Assembly: GCA_045588575.1 (NCBI GenBank)
Contig: JAZNEJ010000013.1
Span: 1 to 61,631 of the forward strand
Source: RGIG5299 sp045588575
Lineage (GTDB): Bacteria > Bacillota > Clostridia > Oscillospirales > RGIG5299
Length of the DNA: 61,631 nt
Reading direction: 5' to 3'
Positions 6,852 through 15,883 of the stretch are shown here, one piece after another (the first letter of the stretch is position 1; the number at the start of each line of letters is the position of its first letter). The translations under genes were made by a program, and so were the position numbers. The notes beneath the pieces were generated by a model, which did no database searches, was not told the origin of the DNA, and saw only the letters and a program-made list of their open reading frames with translations.

Positions 6852-8516
6852 TTATTTAATTTCAGTAATTGAGATTATTGTTTTTGTTGAAGAATATTCG
6901 GTGTATTTAACGGATAAAACGTCGCCCGATTTAATAAAGGCAAGACGTGAATCAAGCGAAACGGGAACAACCCAAATTTCACCGTTTGAATCGAGAATAT
7001 AAGCTTTGCTTTCGCCGTTTATAACGGGGAATCTAACGTCGGAAACGGTAATGTCAGTTTCTTTTTCATCGGGAGTTGTAATATCCTCTCCGTCGAGCTT
7101 AGAGGCGTAATCCTGCTTTGCCTTTTCAACGGTTTCACCGGTGCCTACAATCTGGTAACGCTCAACGTCAACGAAGGCGTACATCTTAACAAGACCTGCG
7201 GCATCTTTGAGTGAAACGAAATAGGTAGGACGGTCTGAAACGTTAAGCAAAATGGGGAAAGTTGAGGAATATTTAAGATGCTGAACCTGACCTTCCGCCG
7301 AGCCCATTGCCGAATATTCCTCTGCGCCGGGAATCGAGTAGTAGCGGGTTTCCTTGGTTCTCATATTAACCAAAACGAAGCCGATATTCGATTCGTCGCC
7401 GGCAACGGAGGTCATTCCGGTATAAAGCCATACGTCGTTATCAATTGCAAGATAGTTATAGCCTCTGGTGGTTTCAATAACTCCCTGCTGACCGAAAATC
7501 GAGTTAAAGAAGCCGTTGCCGTATAATCCGTAGTAATTAAGCTGCTCAATAACGAGCGAAGAAATAAAAACTTGGTCAACCCATTCGGGAATTTCTTCAA
7601 GAGAGTAAAAGTTGCTTTCACCCGTTATGGCGTTTACCAAAACCGCGCCCTCAATGTCTTTGCCGCTCCAAATGCCTATACGGTAGGTAATGCAGGGAGC
7701 AATCCAGTAGGGAGTGCCGTTTTCGTCAATTTCAAATTCAAGCTGGTCGAAAATTTTGGTGGGATAGTTAAAACGGAGATAACGGTGAATATTTCTCATA
7801 AAATATTCGCCCTCGGAATATTTAATTCCTTCCTCCAAACGAACGAGGGTGGTTTCCTGAGTAACCATATCAACGGTTATATAGGCGGGAATACCCTTTT
7901 CCTGATTGTTAAACCACTTAAACAAATCGCCGTAAGCAAGAGTTGTAACACGGTAGGGTGAGTTTTTGTAGTTTATTTGTGTGTAGTCCTCGGTGATTTC
8001 GAACTGAGAAACGAGGTCGTTCATTTCACCGAGCTTTCTTTTGCCGAGACGAGATGCGGTATCTCTGTCAACAACGGGAATTGAAGACATATCAAGCTCG
8101 GCAACGTCCTCTGAGAAATTGCCGTCGGTAACCTTTAAAAGCCCGTGATAAGCCGATGCGTTAAACAAAGGAAGACCTGTAAAAAACGCCGCAACGTTAA
8201 CAACAAGCCAAAGAGCGAGAGTAATTATAATGGCCTTAATGCCAATTGCAACGGTGCTTTTGGATTTTAAAATGCCCAAAGCGGATTTAGGGTCTTTAAC
8301 GTCGAAATGCAATTCGTCGGAGAAACCGTTTTTGATTTTTTTAATAAGCGCGGCGCCGCAAAATATTATAACGGTGGCAACCACACAGAAAATAAGAAAA
8401 CCCCAAAAATCAGGACTTCTTAAATTGATGGGAGGAAGCTCGAACCAAAAAGCAATAAAAATTACCAATGCCGAAATAAGAGCGGAAATGAGCTTGGATA
8501 TAATTCCTTTTTTCAT
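6852..8516 (-). CDS. Membrane protein with large extracytoplasmic PepSY-like repeat region
   Basis: 554 residues. Three hydrophobic helices lie at about 7-26, 38-60 and 92-116; the remaining 435 residues should face outside. That region holds recurring strand-turn units ending in a T-x-E motif (YITVDMVTQETT, AVLVNAITGESN, FVLVNMRTKETR, YAFVDVERYQ), which look like PepSY-type repeats. I do not recognise the family by name. It is transcribed alone from the promoter at 8550-8578 and ends at the shared terminator with clpC. No catalytic motif is seen; a sensing, inhibitory or envelope role is possible but unproven. Confidence 0.7.
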   Translation of the reverse strand: MKKGIISKLISALISALVIFIAFWFELPPINLRSPDFWGFLIFCVVATVIIFCGAALIKKIKNGFSDELHFDVKDPKSALGILKSKSTVAIGIKAIIITLALWLVVNVAAFFTGLPLFNASAYHGLLKVTDGNFSEDVAELDMSSIPVVDRDTASRLGKRKLGEMNDLVSQFEITEDYTQINYKNSPYRVTTLAYGDLFKWFNNQEKGIPAYITVDMVTQETTLVRLEEGIKYSEGEYFMRNIHRYLRFNYPTKIFDQLEFEIDENGTPYWIAPCITYRIGIWSGKDIEGAVLVNAITGESNFYSLEEIPEWVDQVFISSLVIEQLNYYGLYGNGFFNSIFGQQGVIETTRGYNYLAIDNDVWLYTGMTSVAGDESNIGFVLVNMRTKETRYYSIPGAEEYSAMGSAEGQVQHLKYSSTFPILLNVSDRPTYFVSLKDAAGLVKMYAFVDVERYQIVGTGETVEKAKQDYASKLDGEDITTPDEKETDITVSDVRFPVINGESKAYILDSNGEIWVVPVSLDSRLAFIKSGDVLSVKYTEYSSTKTIISITEIK

Positions 8517-8549
8517 TTTTCAGTGTCCTTTCCAAATAACTTTAAAAAC

Positions 8550-8578
8550 AGTATAGCAAAAAAGACGGTTTTAGTCAA
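8550..8578 (-). promoter_or_regulatory. Promoter of the PepSY-like membrane protein gene
   Basis: On the minus strand -35 TTGACT (8573-8578), 17-bp spacer, -10 TATACT (8550-8555). Confidence 0.75.
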
Positions 8579-8736
8579 TGCGTTTAATATGCTTTAAAGC
8601 TTTAAAACCGCTTTTTAAATAACTTTTAACAGTGAATTCATAAATTATTCCATAAACCTATAAAAAAGTATTTGAAATTATTCGATTATTATGATAAAAT
8701 TATATAATATAAATATAGATGAAGGAGAAAAAGCAA

Positions 8737-9900
8737 ATGACGTCAAAAAGTAAAGGTAAATTCATATTGTTTTCAGTTTTAACGCTTGCCTTTGCGGCGT
8801 TTTCACCAATTATGCCTCTTTTTGCCCTCGTTGCAGGAGTAACCGGAGCAATAAACTGGTTTAACAGTGAGAAAAAAGCTTTTCCCTTGTTGATAATTTT
8901 AATTTCGTTTTCTTTGTTCGTAACGTCATCTTTTTTGCTTGGGCTTGATATTTACTATATAGCGCTCGTTGCAATTTTGTTTTTGGTGCCAATGGTTTTA
9001 ATAGCCGTTTGCTATTCAAAGGGATTAACCTTTCAAGCCACCGTGCTTTTAACGGCAACCGTTTTGGGCGGATTTATAATAGGCATAATAATTCTTTACG
9101 TTTACCTTAAAGGCGGCGAAATTTCTCTTAAAGGCGCTGAAACGGCATTCGGCTGGCTTATAAACGAGTTTAACACGGTAGCCGACGCCGTTGTTAAGAT
9201 GTATACCGATGCGGGCAGCCAAAATCTTGCCGATATGTATAAGCAATTCTTTGAAGAGTTTAGAGTGAGCGTAACGGAATATTACGTTCCTATGTTTTTG
9301 GGAATTATTTTAAATGCAACGCTTCTTTTCTCGGCTGTGGCGGCGCTTACGGTTAAAATCTTGGCTGATATTCCCAATAAAAAGAAAATAGGAATTTTCT
9401 CATCTTTCAGAACCGAGCGAATAGTTGCAATTTTAATGATTGCGGCCTACATAGCGGTAATGTTTTTAGATAACTCCGCATTAAGCTTAACGGTGAAAAA
9501 CCTCGTGTTAATAGGAAATGCTTATTTTGCGGTTTCCGGCGCAGCTTATATTTCGTTCATACTTAATATGAGAAAAGCAAGCACGGGCAAAAAGTGCTTG
9601 GTTTACGGAATAATTTTAACGGTTTGCGTAATGCTTACGGGGCTTGACCTTCTTTCTGTTTTCGGAATAATGGAGGGAGTTATTCAAACGAGAGGCAAGT
9701 TTGAAAAGCTCGTAAGCAACTACGGATTTGATTCGGCAAAAGAAAACGCCTCCGACCTGTTGGAAAAAATAAAGAAAAAGGTTGAAAAAGAGCAGTCGGA
9801 AAAAAGCAAAAACGACGTTCCGTGGTATGAACGCGACGAATATAAAAATAACGGCGAAAACGAACAAAACGATAACGATAACGGCGATAAAGGAGAATAA
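8737..9900 (+). CDS. DUF2232 (YybS-like) membrane protein
   Basis: A 387-residue polytopic membrane protein with about eight hydrophobic segments and a charged, Lys/Glu/Asn-rich cytoplasmic tail (about 325-387). ATG 8737 is taken because GAAGGAG lies 9 nt upstream; a possible earlier start at 8719 would overlap that site. It is 2 bp from rplI, the position yybS occupies in B. subtilis, where gdpP (c-di-AMP phosphodiesterase) normally lies between them; gdpP is absent here. DUF2232 proteins have been discussed as S-component-like or spore-related, but the substrate is unknown. Confidence 0.75.
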   Translation: MTSKSKGKFILFSVLTLAFAAFSPIMPLFALVAGVTGAINWFNSEKKAFPLLIILISFSLFVTSSFLLGLDIYYIALVAILFLVPMVLIAVCYSKGLTFQATVLLTATVLGGFIIGIIILYVYLKGGEISLKGAETAFGWLINEFNTVADAVVKMYTDAGSQNLADMYKQFFEEFRVSVTEYYVPMFLGIILNATLLFSAVAALTVKILADIPNKKKIGIFSSFRTERIVAILMIAAYIAVMFLDNSALSLTVKNLVLIGNAYFAVSGAAYISFILNMRKASTGKKCLVYGIILTVCVMLTGLDLLSVFGIMEGVIQTRGKFEKLVSNYGFDSAKENASDLLEKIKKKVEKEQSEKSKNDVPWYERDEYKNNGENEQNDNDNGDKGE

Positions 9901-9902
9901 TT

Positions 9903-10352
9903 ATGAAAGTTATTTTAACTCAAGACGTAAAGGCGCAGGGCAAAAAAGGCGACGTGGTAAACGTTTCCGACGGATATGCCAGAAACTTTCTTTTCCCCAA
10001 GGGCCTTGCAATAGAAGCCAATAATGCAAATATGTCTGAAAGAAACAGCAAGCAGGCGGCAATAGACCACAGAAAAGCCGAAGAAAAGGCGGCGGCGGTA
10101 AAGCTTAAGGAAACGATAGACGCAATAACCGTTACAATAACCGCAAAAGCAGGCGCAGGCGAAAGACTTTTCGGCTCGGTAACCTCAAAGGAAATTGCCG
10201 AATCGGTAAAAGAGCAGTTCAAAATAGAAATCGACAAGAAAAAAATAGTATTACCCGACCCCATTAAATCCTTCGGCACGGTAAACGTAACCGTTAAGCT
10301 TCATCCCGAGGTAACTGCAACGCTCAAGGTAAAGGTTCAAAAAGAAAACTGA
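9903..10352 (+). CDS. rplI: 50S ribosomal protein bL9
   Basis: 149 residues, the normal length for L9. The N-terminal rRNA-binding domain has the signature GDVVNVSDGYARNFLFPKGL (17-36), followed by a charged connecting helix and a C-terminal domain ending near residue 148. It starts 2 bp after the DUF2232 gene and 34 bp before dnaB, the common Bacillota arrangement of L9 next to the replicative helicase. Confidence 0.97.
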   Translation: MKVILTQDVKAQGKKGDVVNVSDGYARNFLFPKGLAIEANNANMSERNSKQAAIDHRKAEEKAAAVKLKETIDAITVTITAKAGAGERLFGSVTSKEIAESVKEQFKIEIDKKKIVLPDPIKSFGTVNVTVKLHPEVTATLKVKVQKEN

Positions 10353-10386
10353 TAATTAAAGTTTTACCGAAAGGTAGGTTAGTCCT

Positions 10387-11721
10387 ATGGACGAATTTTC
10401 GAGAAAAATGCCATCATCGGTTGAAGCGGAGCAATCCGTTTTGGGCTGTATGTTTATAAGCGACGAAAGTCTGCCCGTTGTTTTCAACAATCTCACGGCA
10501 GAGTGCTTTTTCGTGCCTGCACACAGAGAGATGTTTGAGGCAATGCAAAAAATCTTTGAATTTTCAAGAGGCGGTATAGACCCCGTAACTCTCATTGAAA
10601 CACTTAAAGAAAACGGAAATTACGACGAAAACACGGGTAAGGAATATATCTTCAATCTTTCCAGAAGCGTGCCGTCCGCCCAGAATATTGAGAAATACTG
10701 TGAAATAGTAAAAAATAAATATATTTTGAGAAAGCTTATCGAGGAATGCGAATCCATTACCTCAATGTGTTACAGCGAAACCGAAGCGGCTGAAAACGTA
10801 ATAGATTTGGCGGAGCAAAAAATATTCGATATAAGCGAATCGAAAAAAACGGGCGATATTAAAAAGCTTTCCGCCGCAATCACCGAAGAGATGGATAACC
10901 TCGGCAAGCTTGCTGCCGCAGAAGACAAATCGGCGCTTTTGGGCTTGCAAACGGGTTACGGCGAGCTCGATAAAATTGTCGACGGCTTCGGCAAGGGCGA
11001 CCTTATAATTTTGGCGGCGCGTCCCGGTATTGGTAAAACAAGCTTTGCGCTTAACCTTATGAGAAACATAGCTCAAAAATCGCAAAAGAAATGCGTGCTT
11101 TTCTCGCTCGAAATGTCTAATTCGCAGCTTGCGCAAAGAATTATGGCAATGGAAGCGCTTGTAGACAGTAAAAAATTCAGAACGGGCAACCTTTCCGCAA
11201 AGGAATGGACGAAGCTCGCCGATGCGGCAGGTCTTTTATATAACTGCCCGATGTTCTTCGACGATAAGAGCGGTATAACAATATCTGAAATGAAGGCAAA
11301 GTTAAGAAGAGTTAAGGATTTGGGCTTTGTGGTTATAGACTACCTTCAGCTTTTGGGCTCAACCAAGCTTTCAGATAACCGCGTGCTTGAAATTTCAAGC
11401 TTCACACGAAACCTTAAAATAATGGCAAAGGACCTCGGCGTTCCGATTTTGGTGCTTTCGCAGTTAAACCGTGAATCTGAAAGAAGAAGCGGAAAGCCCA
11501 TTCTTGCAGACCTTCGAGATTCAGGCTCAATTGAGCAGGATGCCGATATGGTAATGTTCTTGCACTATGAAAAGGATGATAAAGGAAACGTGGTGAATCC
11601 CAACGTCGTTACCTGCTCGGTTGCCAAAAACCGTCACGGTATGACGGGCGACGTTAAGCTTCAATTCATTAAAGAATTCACCAAATTCTCCGCAATAGAT
11701 ACGCAACATGAAGAATTTTAA
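10387..11721 (+). CDS. dnaB: Replicative DNA helicase DnaB (DnaC in B. subtilis)
   Basis: 444 residues. The N-terminal DnaG-binding domain (about 8-110, SSVEAEQSVLGCM) is followed by the RecA-fold helicase domain with Walker A ARPGIGKTS (211-219), Walker B VVIDYLQLL, the LSQLNRESERR segment and DLRDSGSIEQDAD. It unwinds DNA at the replication fork as a hexamer. It lies in the rplI block and its end overlaps tilS by 14 bp, so the two are translated from one message. Confidence 0.97.
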   Translation: MDEFSRKMPSSVEAEQSVLGCMFISDESLPVVFNNLTAECFFVPAHREMFEAMQKIFEFSRGGIDPVTLIETLKENGNYDENTGKEYIFNLSRSVPSAQNIEKYCEIVKNKYILRKLIEECESITSMCYSETEAAENVIDLAEQKIFDISESKKTGDIKKLSAAITEEMDNLGKLAAAEDKSALLGLQTGYGELDKIVDGFGKGDLIILAARPGIGKTSFALNLMRNIAQKSQKKCVLFSLEMSNSQLAQRIMAMEALVDSKKFRTGNLSAKEWTKLADAAGLLYNCPMFFDDKSGITISEMKAKLRRVKDLGFVVIDYLQLLGSTKLSDNRVLEISSFTRNLKIMAKDLGVPILVLSQLNRESERRSGKPILADLRDSGSIEQDADMVMFLHYEKDDKGNVVNPNVVTCSVAKNRHGMTGDVKLQFIKEFTKFSAIDTQHEEF

Positions 11722-12976
11722 CGAAAAAGCAAGCGAAACCGTTTTAAAATACGGTATGCTTAAAGAAAATGATAAGGTTTTAATAGCTCTTTCGGGCGGG
11801 CCCGATTCGGTTTTCCTTTTTCATTTTCTCACCTCAATTCGAGAAAAGCTTTCGCTTTCGCTTTTTGCGGCTCACGTAAACCATAATCTTCGCGGTGAGG
11901 AATCAAATTCCGATGAAGCTTTTTGCCGTGAGCTTTGCGAAAAAAACGGAGTAACGCTTTTCGTTTTAAGTGCCGACGTTAAGGCTTACGCCGAAAAAAC
12001 GGGCAAGAGCATTGAGGAAGCGGCAAGAGAAATAAGATATGAGTTTTTTAATAAAACGGCAAAGGAAAACGAAATCGATAAAATAGCCTTGGGACATAAC
12101 GCCGACGATTCGGTTGAAACCTCGCTTTTCAATATGATAAGAGGCACGGGGCTTAAAGGCCTTAGAGGAATTTTACCCGTTAGAGAAAACTTAATAAGAC
12201 CTTTAATTGAAATAAAGAAAAAAGATATTGAGGAATATCTTACCCAAAACAAAATATCTTATAAAATAGATAAAACCAATTTGGAAACCGATTACACGAG
12301 AAATAAAATAAGGCATAAAATTATTCCTTTAATTAAAGAAATAAACGAATCGTTTATCGAAACGGCAGAGCGCAATTCGCTGATTTTAACGCAAGATAAC
12401 GATTTTTTGGAAGACTTCGCAAAAAAATCCAAAACCGATGACGTTTTCAAATTAAGCCAAATGCATCCCGCAATTTTTTCAAGAGTAATTTCGGAAAAAA
12501 TTGAAAAGGAATGCGGCTTTGTTCCCGATTACAATATGCTTTCAAGGGTTAGCGCGCTTGTTAAGAAAAACAAAACGTCTGCCAAGGAACAGCTTAAAAA
12601 CGGCTATATAATAAAGGCCGAATACGGCAAGCTCGTTATTAAAAGAGAAGAAGCGGCAAAAAGAGAAAAAACCGTTTTAATCGAGGGCAAAAACGGCGAA
12701 TATTTTGTTAAAAAAGAAGCGGGAATTATAAATATTTACAATTCAATAATAAATATATCAATAAGTTGTGATAAAATAGAAGGCGACCTTTACCTGCGCT
12801 CTCGAGAGGTTGGCGACGTTTTTCTGAAAAACGGAATAAAAAAATCTTTAAAAAAACTGCTTATTGATAAGAAAATTCCCCAAGAGGAAAGAAACGGTCT
12901 TGCCATAATATCAGATAGCAAAAAGATATTTTTCGTTGAAAAAATAGGAAGCTCGGACCACTTAAATAAAGCGTGA
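11708..12976 (+). CDS. tilS: tRNA(Ile)-lysidine synthetase TilS
   Basis: 422 residues. Converts cytidine 34 of tRNA-Ile(CAU) to lysidine, so AUA is read as Ile; AUA is heavily used in this window. The N-type ATP pyrophosphatase PP-loop SGGPDS is at 29-34; HNLRGEES and LGHNADDSVET are the other synthetase blocks, and the C-terminal region includes VGDVFLKNGIKKSLKK. The start overlaps dnaB by 14 bp. It is followed by hpt and ftsH, the classic Bacillota order. Confidence 0.95.
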   Translation: MKNFNEKASETVLKYGMLKENDKVLIALSGGPDSVFLFHFLTSIREKLSLSLFAAHVNHNLRGEESNSDEAFCRELCEKNGVTLFVLSADVKAYAEKTGKSIEEAAREIRYEFFNKTAKENEIDKIALGHNADDSVETSLFNMIRGTGLKGLRGILPVRENLIRPLIEIKKKDIEEYLTQNKISYKIDKTNLETDYTRNKIRHKIIPLIKEINESFIETAERNSLILTQDNDFLEDFAKKSKTDDVFKLSQMHPAIFSRVISEKIEKECGFVPDYNMLSRVSALVKKNKTSAKEQLKNGYIIKAEYGKLVIKREEAAKREKTVLIEGKNGEYFVKKEAGIINIYNSIINISISCDKIEGDLYLRSREVGDVFLKNGIKKSLKKLLIDKKIPQEERNGLAIISDSKKIFFVEKIGSSDHLNKA

Positions 12977-12991
12977 CGGAAAGGAAAAGAA

Positions 12992-13522
12992 ATGGAAATG
13001 CAGCTTAATTTTACAAAAACACTTCTTAGTGAGCAAGAAATCAAAAAAAGAGTAAAGGAACTTGGCAAGCAAATAACCGAAGATTATAAAAATAAAAACC
13101 TCGTTGTATTATGCGTGCTTAAAGGAAGCATAATATTTACGGCAGACCTTGTAAGAGAAATTGAATTACCTTTAACCATAGAAACCATAAGAGCAAAAAG
13201 CTACGTCGGCACCCAAACCACTCAAAACGTTTTGCTTTCCGATTGCTTTACGGAATCGCTCGAGGGCAAGGATTTACTTATAATTGAGGATATTTTGGAA
13301 AGCGGCTATACCCTCTCTAAAATTAGAGATTCTTTGCAGACTAAAAATCCTTTAAGCGTTAAGCTTTGCACCCTTCTTTATAAAGAGGAATTGCGTAAAA
13401 CCGATATAGTTCCCGATTACTACGGCTTTAAAATAGGCCCCGAATTCGTTGTGGGCTACGGTCTTGATTATAACGGTCAATACCGCAACCTTCCCCACAT
13501 AGCAGTTCCCAACGACGACTAA
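12992..13522 (+). CDS. hpt: Hypoxanthine-guanine phosphoribosyltransferase
   Basis: 176 residues; salvages hypoxanthine and guanine with PRPP. VLKGSIIF (42-49) is the loop-I region, IIEDILESG (97-105) the PRPP motif, and FVVGYGLDYNGQYRNLP the C-terminal purine-binding segment. The family motif is normally ED-[IV]-[IV]-D-[ST]-G; here the catalytic-base position is Glu (E103, codon GAA) rather than Asp, a conservative but notable change. Between tilS (15 bp) and ftsH (24 bp). Confidence 0.92.
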   Translation: MEMQLNFTKTLLSEQEIKKRVKELGKQITEDYKNKNLVVLCVLKGSIIFTADLVREIELPLTIETIRAKSYVGTQTTQNVLLSDCFTESLEGKDLLIIEDILESGYTLSKIRDSLQTKNPLSVKLCTLLYKEELRKTDIVPDYYGFKIGPEFVVGYGLDYNGQYRNLPHIAVPNDD

Positions 13523-13546
13523 TAAATTAAGGAGAAATACCCCGAA

Positions 13547-15469
13547 ATGAAAAAGAACGTAAGAACGGTAGTAATACTTATAGCTGCCTTCGTCGCAATT
13601 TTTTTAATAGTAAGCTGGCTCGGCTTGGGTGAAGCAAACAAAAAGCCCACCTACACCGAAATAGTAAACTATTTTAAAGAGGAAAAGGTTGACTCGGCAG
13701 TTTTAGACGCTTCAACCGGCGAGCTTAAAATAGTATTAAAAGAAGACGAAAAAGAAATAAAATTTAATGTTTGGAGCATTAGCGGATTTAAAGAGGATAT
13801 TCAGGAATACGTAGATAAGGGCGGAGTAAATCTCGATATAATAGCTCCTACCGTATGGCCTGCATGGTTGGAATTTGTTCCCTACATTTTCCTCATTGGC
13901 GGTTTGGTTGTATTCGGCTTCTTTATGATGAACCAAATGAACGGCGGCGGTAAAAACGGCGCTATGTCGTTTGGCAAAAGCCGCGCAAAGCTTATCTCCG
14001 ATGATAAGAAAAGGGTAACCTTTAAAGACGTTGCAGGCGCTGATGAAGAAAAGGAAGAGCTTGCCGAAATAGTTGAATTCTTGAAAAATCCCAAAAAATT
14101 CGTTGAACTCGGCGCAAGAATTCCCAAGGGCGTTTTGCTTGTAGGCGCACCCGGCACGGGTAAAACCCTTTTTGCCAAAGCAATTGCAGGCGAGGCAAAG
14201 GTGCCGTTCTTCTCAATTTCCGGCTCCGATTTCGTTGAGCTTTACGTCGGTGTCGGCGCATCGAGAGTAAGAGACCTTTTCGACCAAGCAAAGAAAAATA
14301 CTCCCTGTATCGTATTCATAGATGAAATAGACGCCGTGGGCAGACAAAGAGGTGCAGGCCTTGGCGGCGGACACGACGAAAGAGAACAAACCTTGAACCA
14401 GCTCCTCGTTGAAATGGACGGATTCGGTGTAAACGAGGGCGTTATAATCATTGCGGCAACAAACCGTCCCGACGTTTTGGACAGCGCGCTTTTACGTCCC
14501 GGAAGATTTGACCGTCAGATAACCATAAACGTTCCCGATATAATCGGCAGAGAGGCAATTTTAAACGTCCATGCCAAAGGAAAGCCCTTGGCAGATGAGG
14601 TAAACCTCAACACCATTGCAAAGGAAACCGTTGGCTTCACGGGCGCCGAACTTGAAAATATTCTTAACGAGGCGGCTCTTTACGCTGCACGTCGCAAAAA
14701 GAAAAAAATTGATATGAAAGACATTGAAGACGCCATTATGAAGGTTTGTGTGGGCGTTGAGAAAAAGACCAGAGTGGTTTCCGAAAAAGAGCGCAAGCTC
14801 ACCGCATTCCACGAGGCAGGCCACGCAATCGTTACAAAATGTCAGACAATGCTCGACCCCGTTCATCAAATTTCAATTGTCCCCAGAGGCAGAGCGGGCG
14901 GCTACACGTTAAGTCTTCCCTTGGAAGATAAGAGCTATATGAGCAGAACCGAAATGATTGAGGAAATTTGTTCGCTTCTCGGCGGTAGAGTTGCAGAAAA
15001 AATTGCTCTCGACGATATTTCAACCGGCGCATCAAACGACCTCGAAAGAGCAACCGCCATCGCTAAAAAGATGGTTACAAAATACGGTATGTCCGATTCT
15101 CTCGGCCCCGTAGTTTACGGCTCAGAGCACGAGGAAGTCTTCCTTGGAAGAGATTTCACAACTCAGCGTAACTTCTCGGAGGAAACCGCTTCGATGATAG
15201 ACAGAGAGGTTAAGAAAATTCTTGAGGAATGCTTTGAAAAGGCAAAGAAAAACCTCGAAGATAATTTCGATAAGCTCAATGCCGTTGCAAACGCGCTTTT
15301 GGAAAGAGAAAAGCTTTCGGGCGAGGAATTTGAAAAGCTTATGAATAACGAGGAGCTTCCTCCTTTGAAAAAGGAAGAACCCGAGGAAACTAAAGCTGAA
15401 GAAACGCCCAAAGCAGAAACCGATATTACCGAAACGGTAGAAAATATTCAAGAAAAAACAGAAGAATAA
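13547..15469 (+). CDS. ftsH: FtsH, membrane AAA+ zinc metalloprotease
   Basis: 640 residues. Two membrane helices (about 7-25 and 108-128) flank a small extracytoplasmic domain; the AAA+ module has Walker A GAPGTGKT (200-207), FIDEIDAVG (257-265) and RPGRFDRQ (317-324); the protease domain has HEAGH (422-426). It degrades misfolded membrane proteins and regulatory proteins as a hexamer. The C-terminal tail from about 605 is rich in Glu, Lys and Pro and likely disordered. Last gene of the tilS-hpt-ftsH block, closed by a terminator. Confidence 0.97.
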   Translation: MKKNVRTVVILIAAFVAIFLIVSWLGLGEANKKPTYTEIVNYFKEEKVDSAVLDASTGELKIVLKEDEKEIKFNVWSISGFKEDIQEYVDKGGVNLDIIAPTVWPAWLEFVPYIFLIGGLVVFGFFMMNQMNGGGKNGAMSFGKSRAKLISDDKKRVTFKDVAGADEEKEELAEIVEFLKNPKKFVELGARIPKGVLLVGAPGTGKTLFAKAIAGEAKVPFFSISGSDFVELYVGVGASRVRDLFDQAKKNTPCIVFIDEIDAVGRQRGAGLGGGHDEREQTLNQLLVEMDGFGVNEGVIIIAATNRPDVLDSALLRPGRFDRQITINVPDIIGREAILNVHAKGKPLADEVNLNTIAKETVGFTGAELENILNEAALYAARRKKKKIDMKDIEDAIMKVCVGVEKKTRVVSEKERKLTAFHEAGHAIVTKCQTMLDPVHQISIVPRGRAGGYTLSLPLEDKSYMSRTEMIEEICSLLGGRVAEKIALDDISTGASNDLERATAIAKKMVTKYGMSDSLGPVVYGSEHEEVFLGRDFTTQRNFSEETASMIDREVKKILEECFEKAKKNLEDNFDKLNAVANALLEREKLSGEEFEKLMNNEELPPLKKEEPEETKAEETPKAETDITETVENIQEKTEE

Positions 15470-15475
15470 AAAAAT

Positions 15476-15505
15476 AAAAATCCCCGAAATTTTCGGGGAT
15501 TTTTC
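15476..15505 (+). terminator. Terminator of ftsH operon
   Basis: AAAAATCCCCGAAA / TTTCGGGGATTTTT hairpin 7 bp after the ftsH stop. Confidence 0.9.
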
Positions 15506-15577
15506 CTTTTAATAATGTATAAAATATATAATATAAAATAAAACTTTTAATATAAGAAAAATTTTTCAAGAAAACAC

Positions 15578-15606
15578 TTGATATTTAAAACAATTTGTGA
15601 TATTAT
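15578..15606 (+). promoter_or_regulatory. Promoter of tRNA-fMet
   Basis: -35 TTGATA (15578-15583), 17-bp spacer, -10 TATTAT (15601-15606), 13 bp before the tRNA. Confidence 0.75.
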
Positions 15607-15619
15607 ATTTAGCAGAAAT

Positions 15620-15696
15620 CGCGGAGTGGAGCAGTTCGGCAGCTCGTCGGGCTCATAACCCGAAGGTCGTTGGTTCAAATCCAGCCTCCGCAACCA
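15620..15696 (+). tRNA. Initiator tRNA-fMet (CAT)
   Basis: 77 nt with an encoded CCA. The acceptor arms CGCGGAG and CTCCGCA leave a C1-A72 mismatch, the hallmark of bacterial initiator tRNA. The anticodon CAT (15654-15656) lies in the loop of CGGGCTCATAACCCG, whose three G-C pairs are also an initiator feature. The T-arm has TTCAAAT. Confidence 0.96.
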
Positions 15697-15697
15697 A

Positions 15698-15728
15698 AAA
15701 CCTTCTCGAACGCAGTTCGGGAAGGTTT
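15698..15728 (+). terminator. Terminator of tRNA-fMet
   Basis: AAACCTTC-CGAAC / GTTCG-GAAGGTTT with loop GCA directly after the tRNA, followed by T-rich sequence. Confidence 0.8.
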
Positions 15729-15730
15729 TA

Positions 15731-15847
15731 CTTTTTCACTTTTTACTCTTCACTCTTCACTAATCTCTGCAAGGGAATTTTTTTGGAGGTAATAAGTAAT
15801 AGTGAATAGTGAAAAAGTTTCTGCAAGGCTTTGCCTTGCACTTTTTA
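15731..15847. repeat. Imperfect inverted repeat with embedded hairpin
   Basis: CTTTTTCACTTTTTACT (15731-15747) pairs, with about three mismatches, with AGTGAATAGTGAAAAAG (15801-15817). The repeated word TCTGCAAGG occurs in both halves, and GCAAGGCTTTGCCTTGC forms a perfect hairpin at the right end. It sits at the junction between the tRNA and the accessory genes and looks like a small non-coding insertion. The hairpin supplies the -35 box of the next promoter. Confidence 0.55.
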
Positions 15848-15864
15848 CCTTTAGGAAGTATAAT
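15836..15864 (+). promoter_or_regulatory. Promoter of the ACT-MBL gene
   Basis: -35 TTGCAC (15836-15841), 17-bp spacer, -10 TATAAT (15859-15864). The -35 box is part of the GCAAGG..CCTTGC hairpin. Confidence 0.65.
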
Positions 15865-15883
15865 AAGTTTAAGAGGTGAAAAA

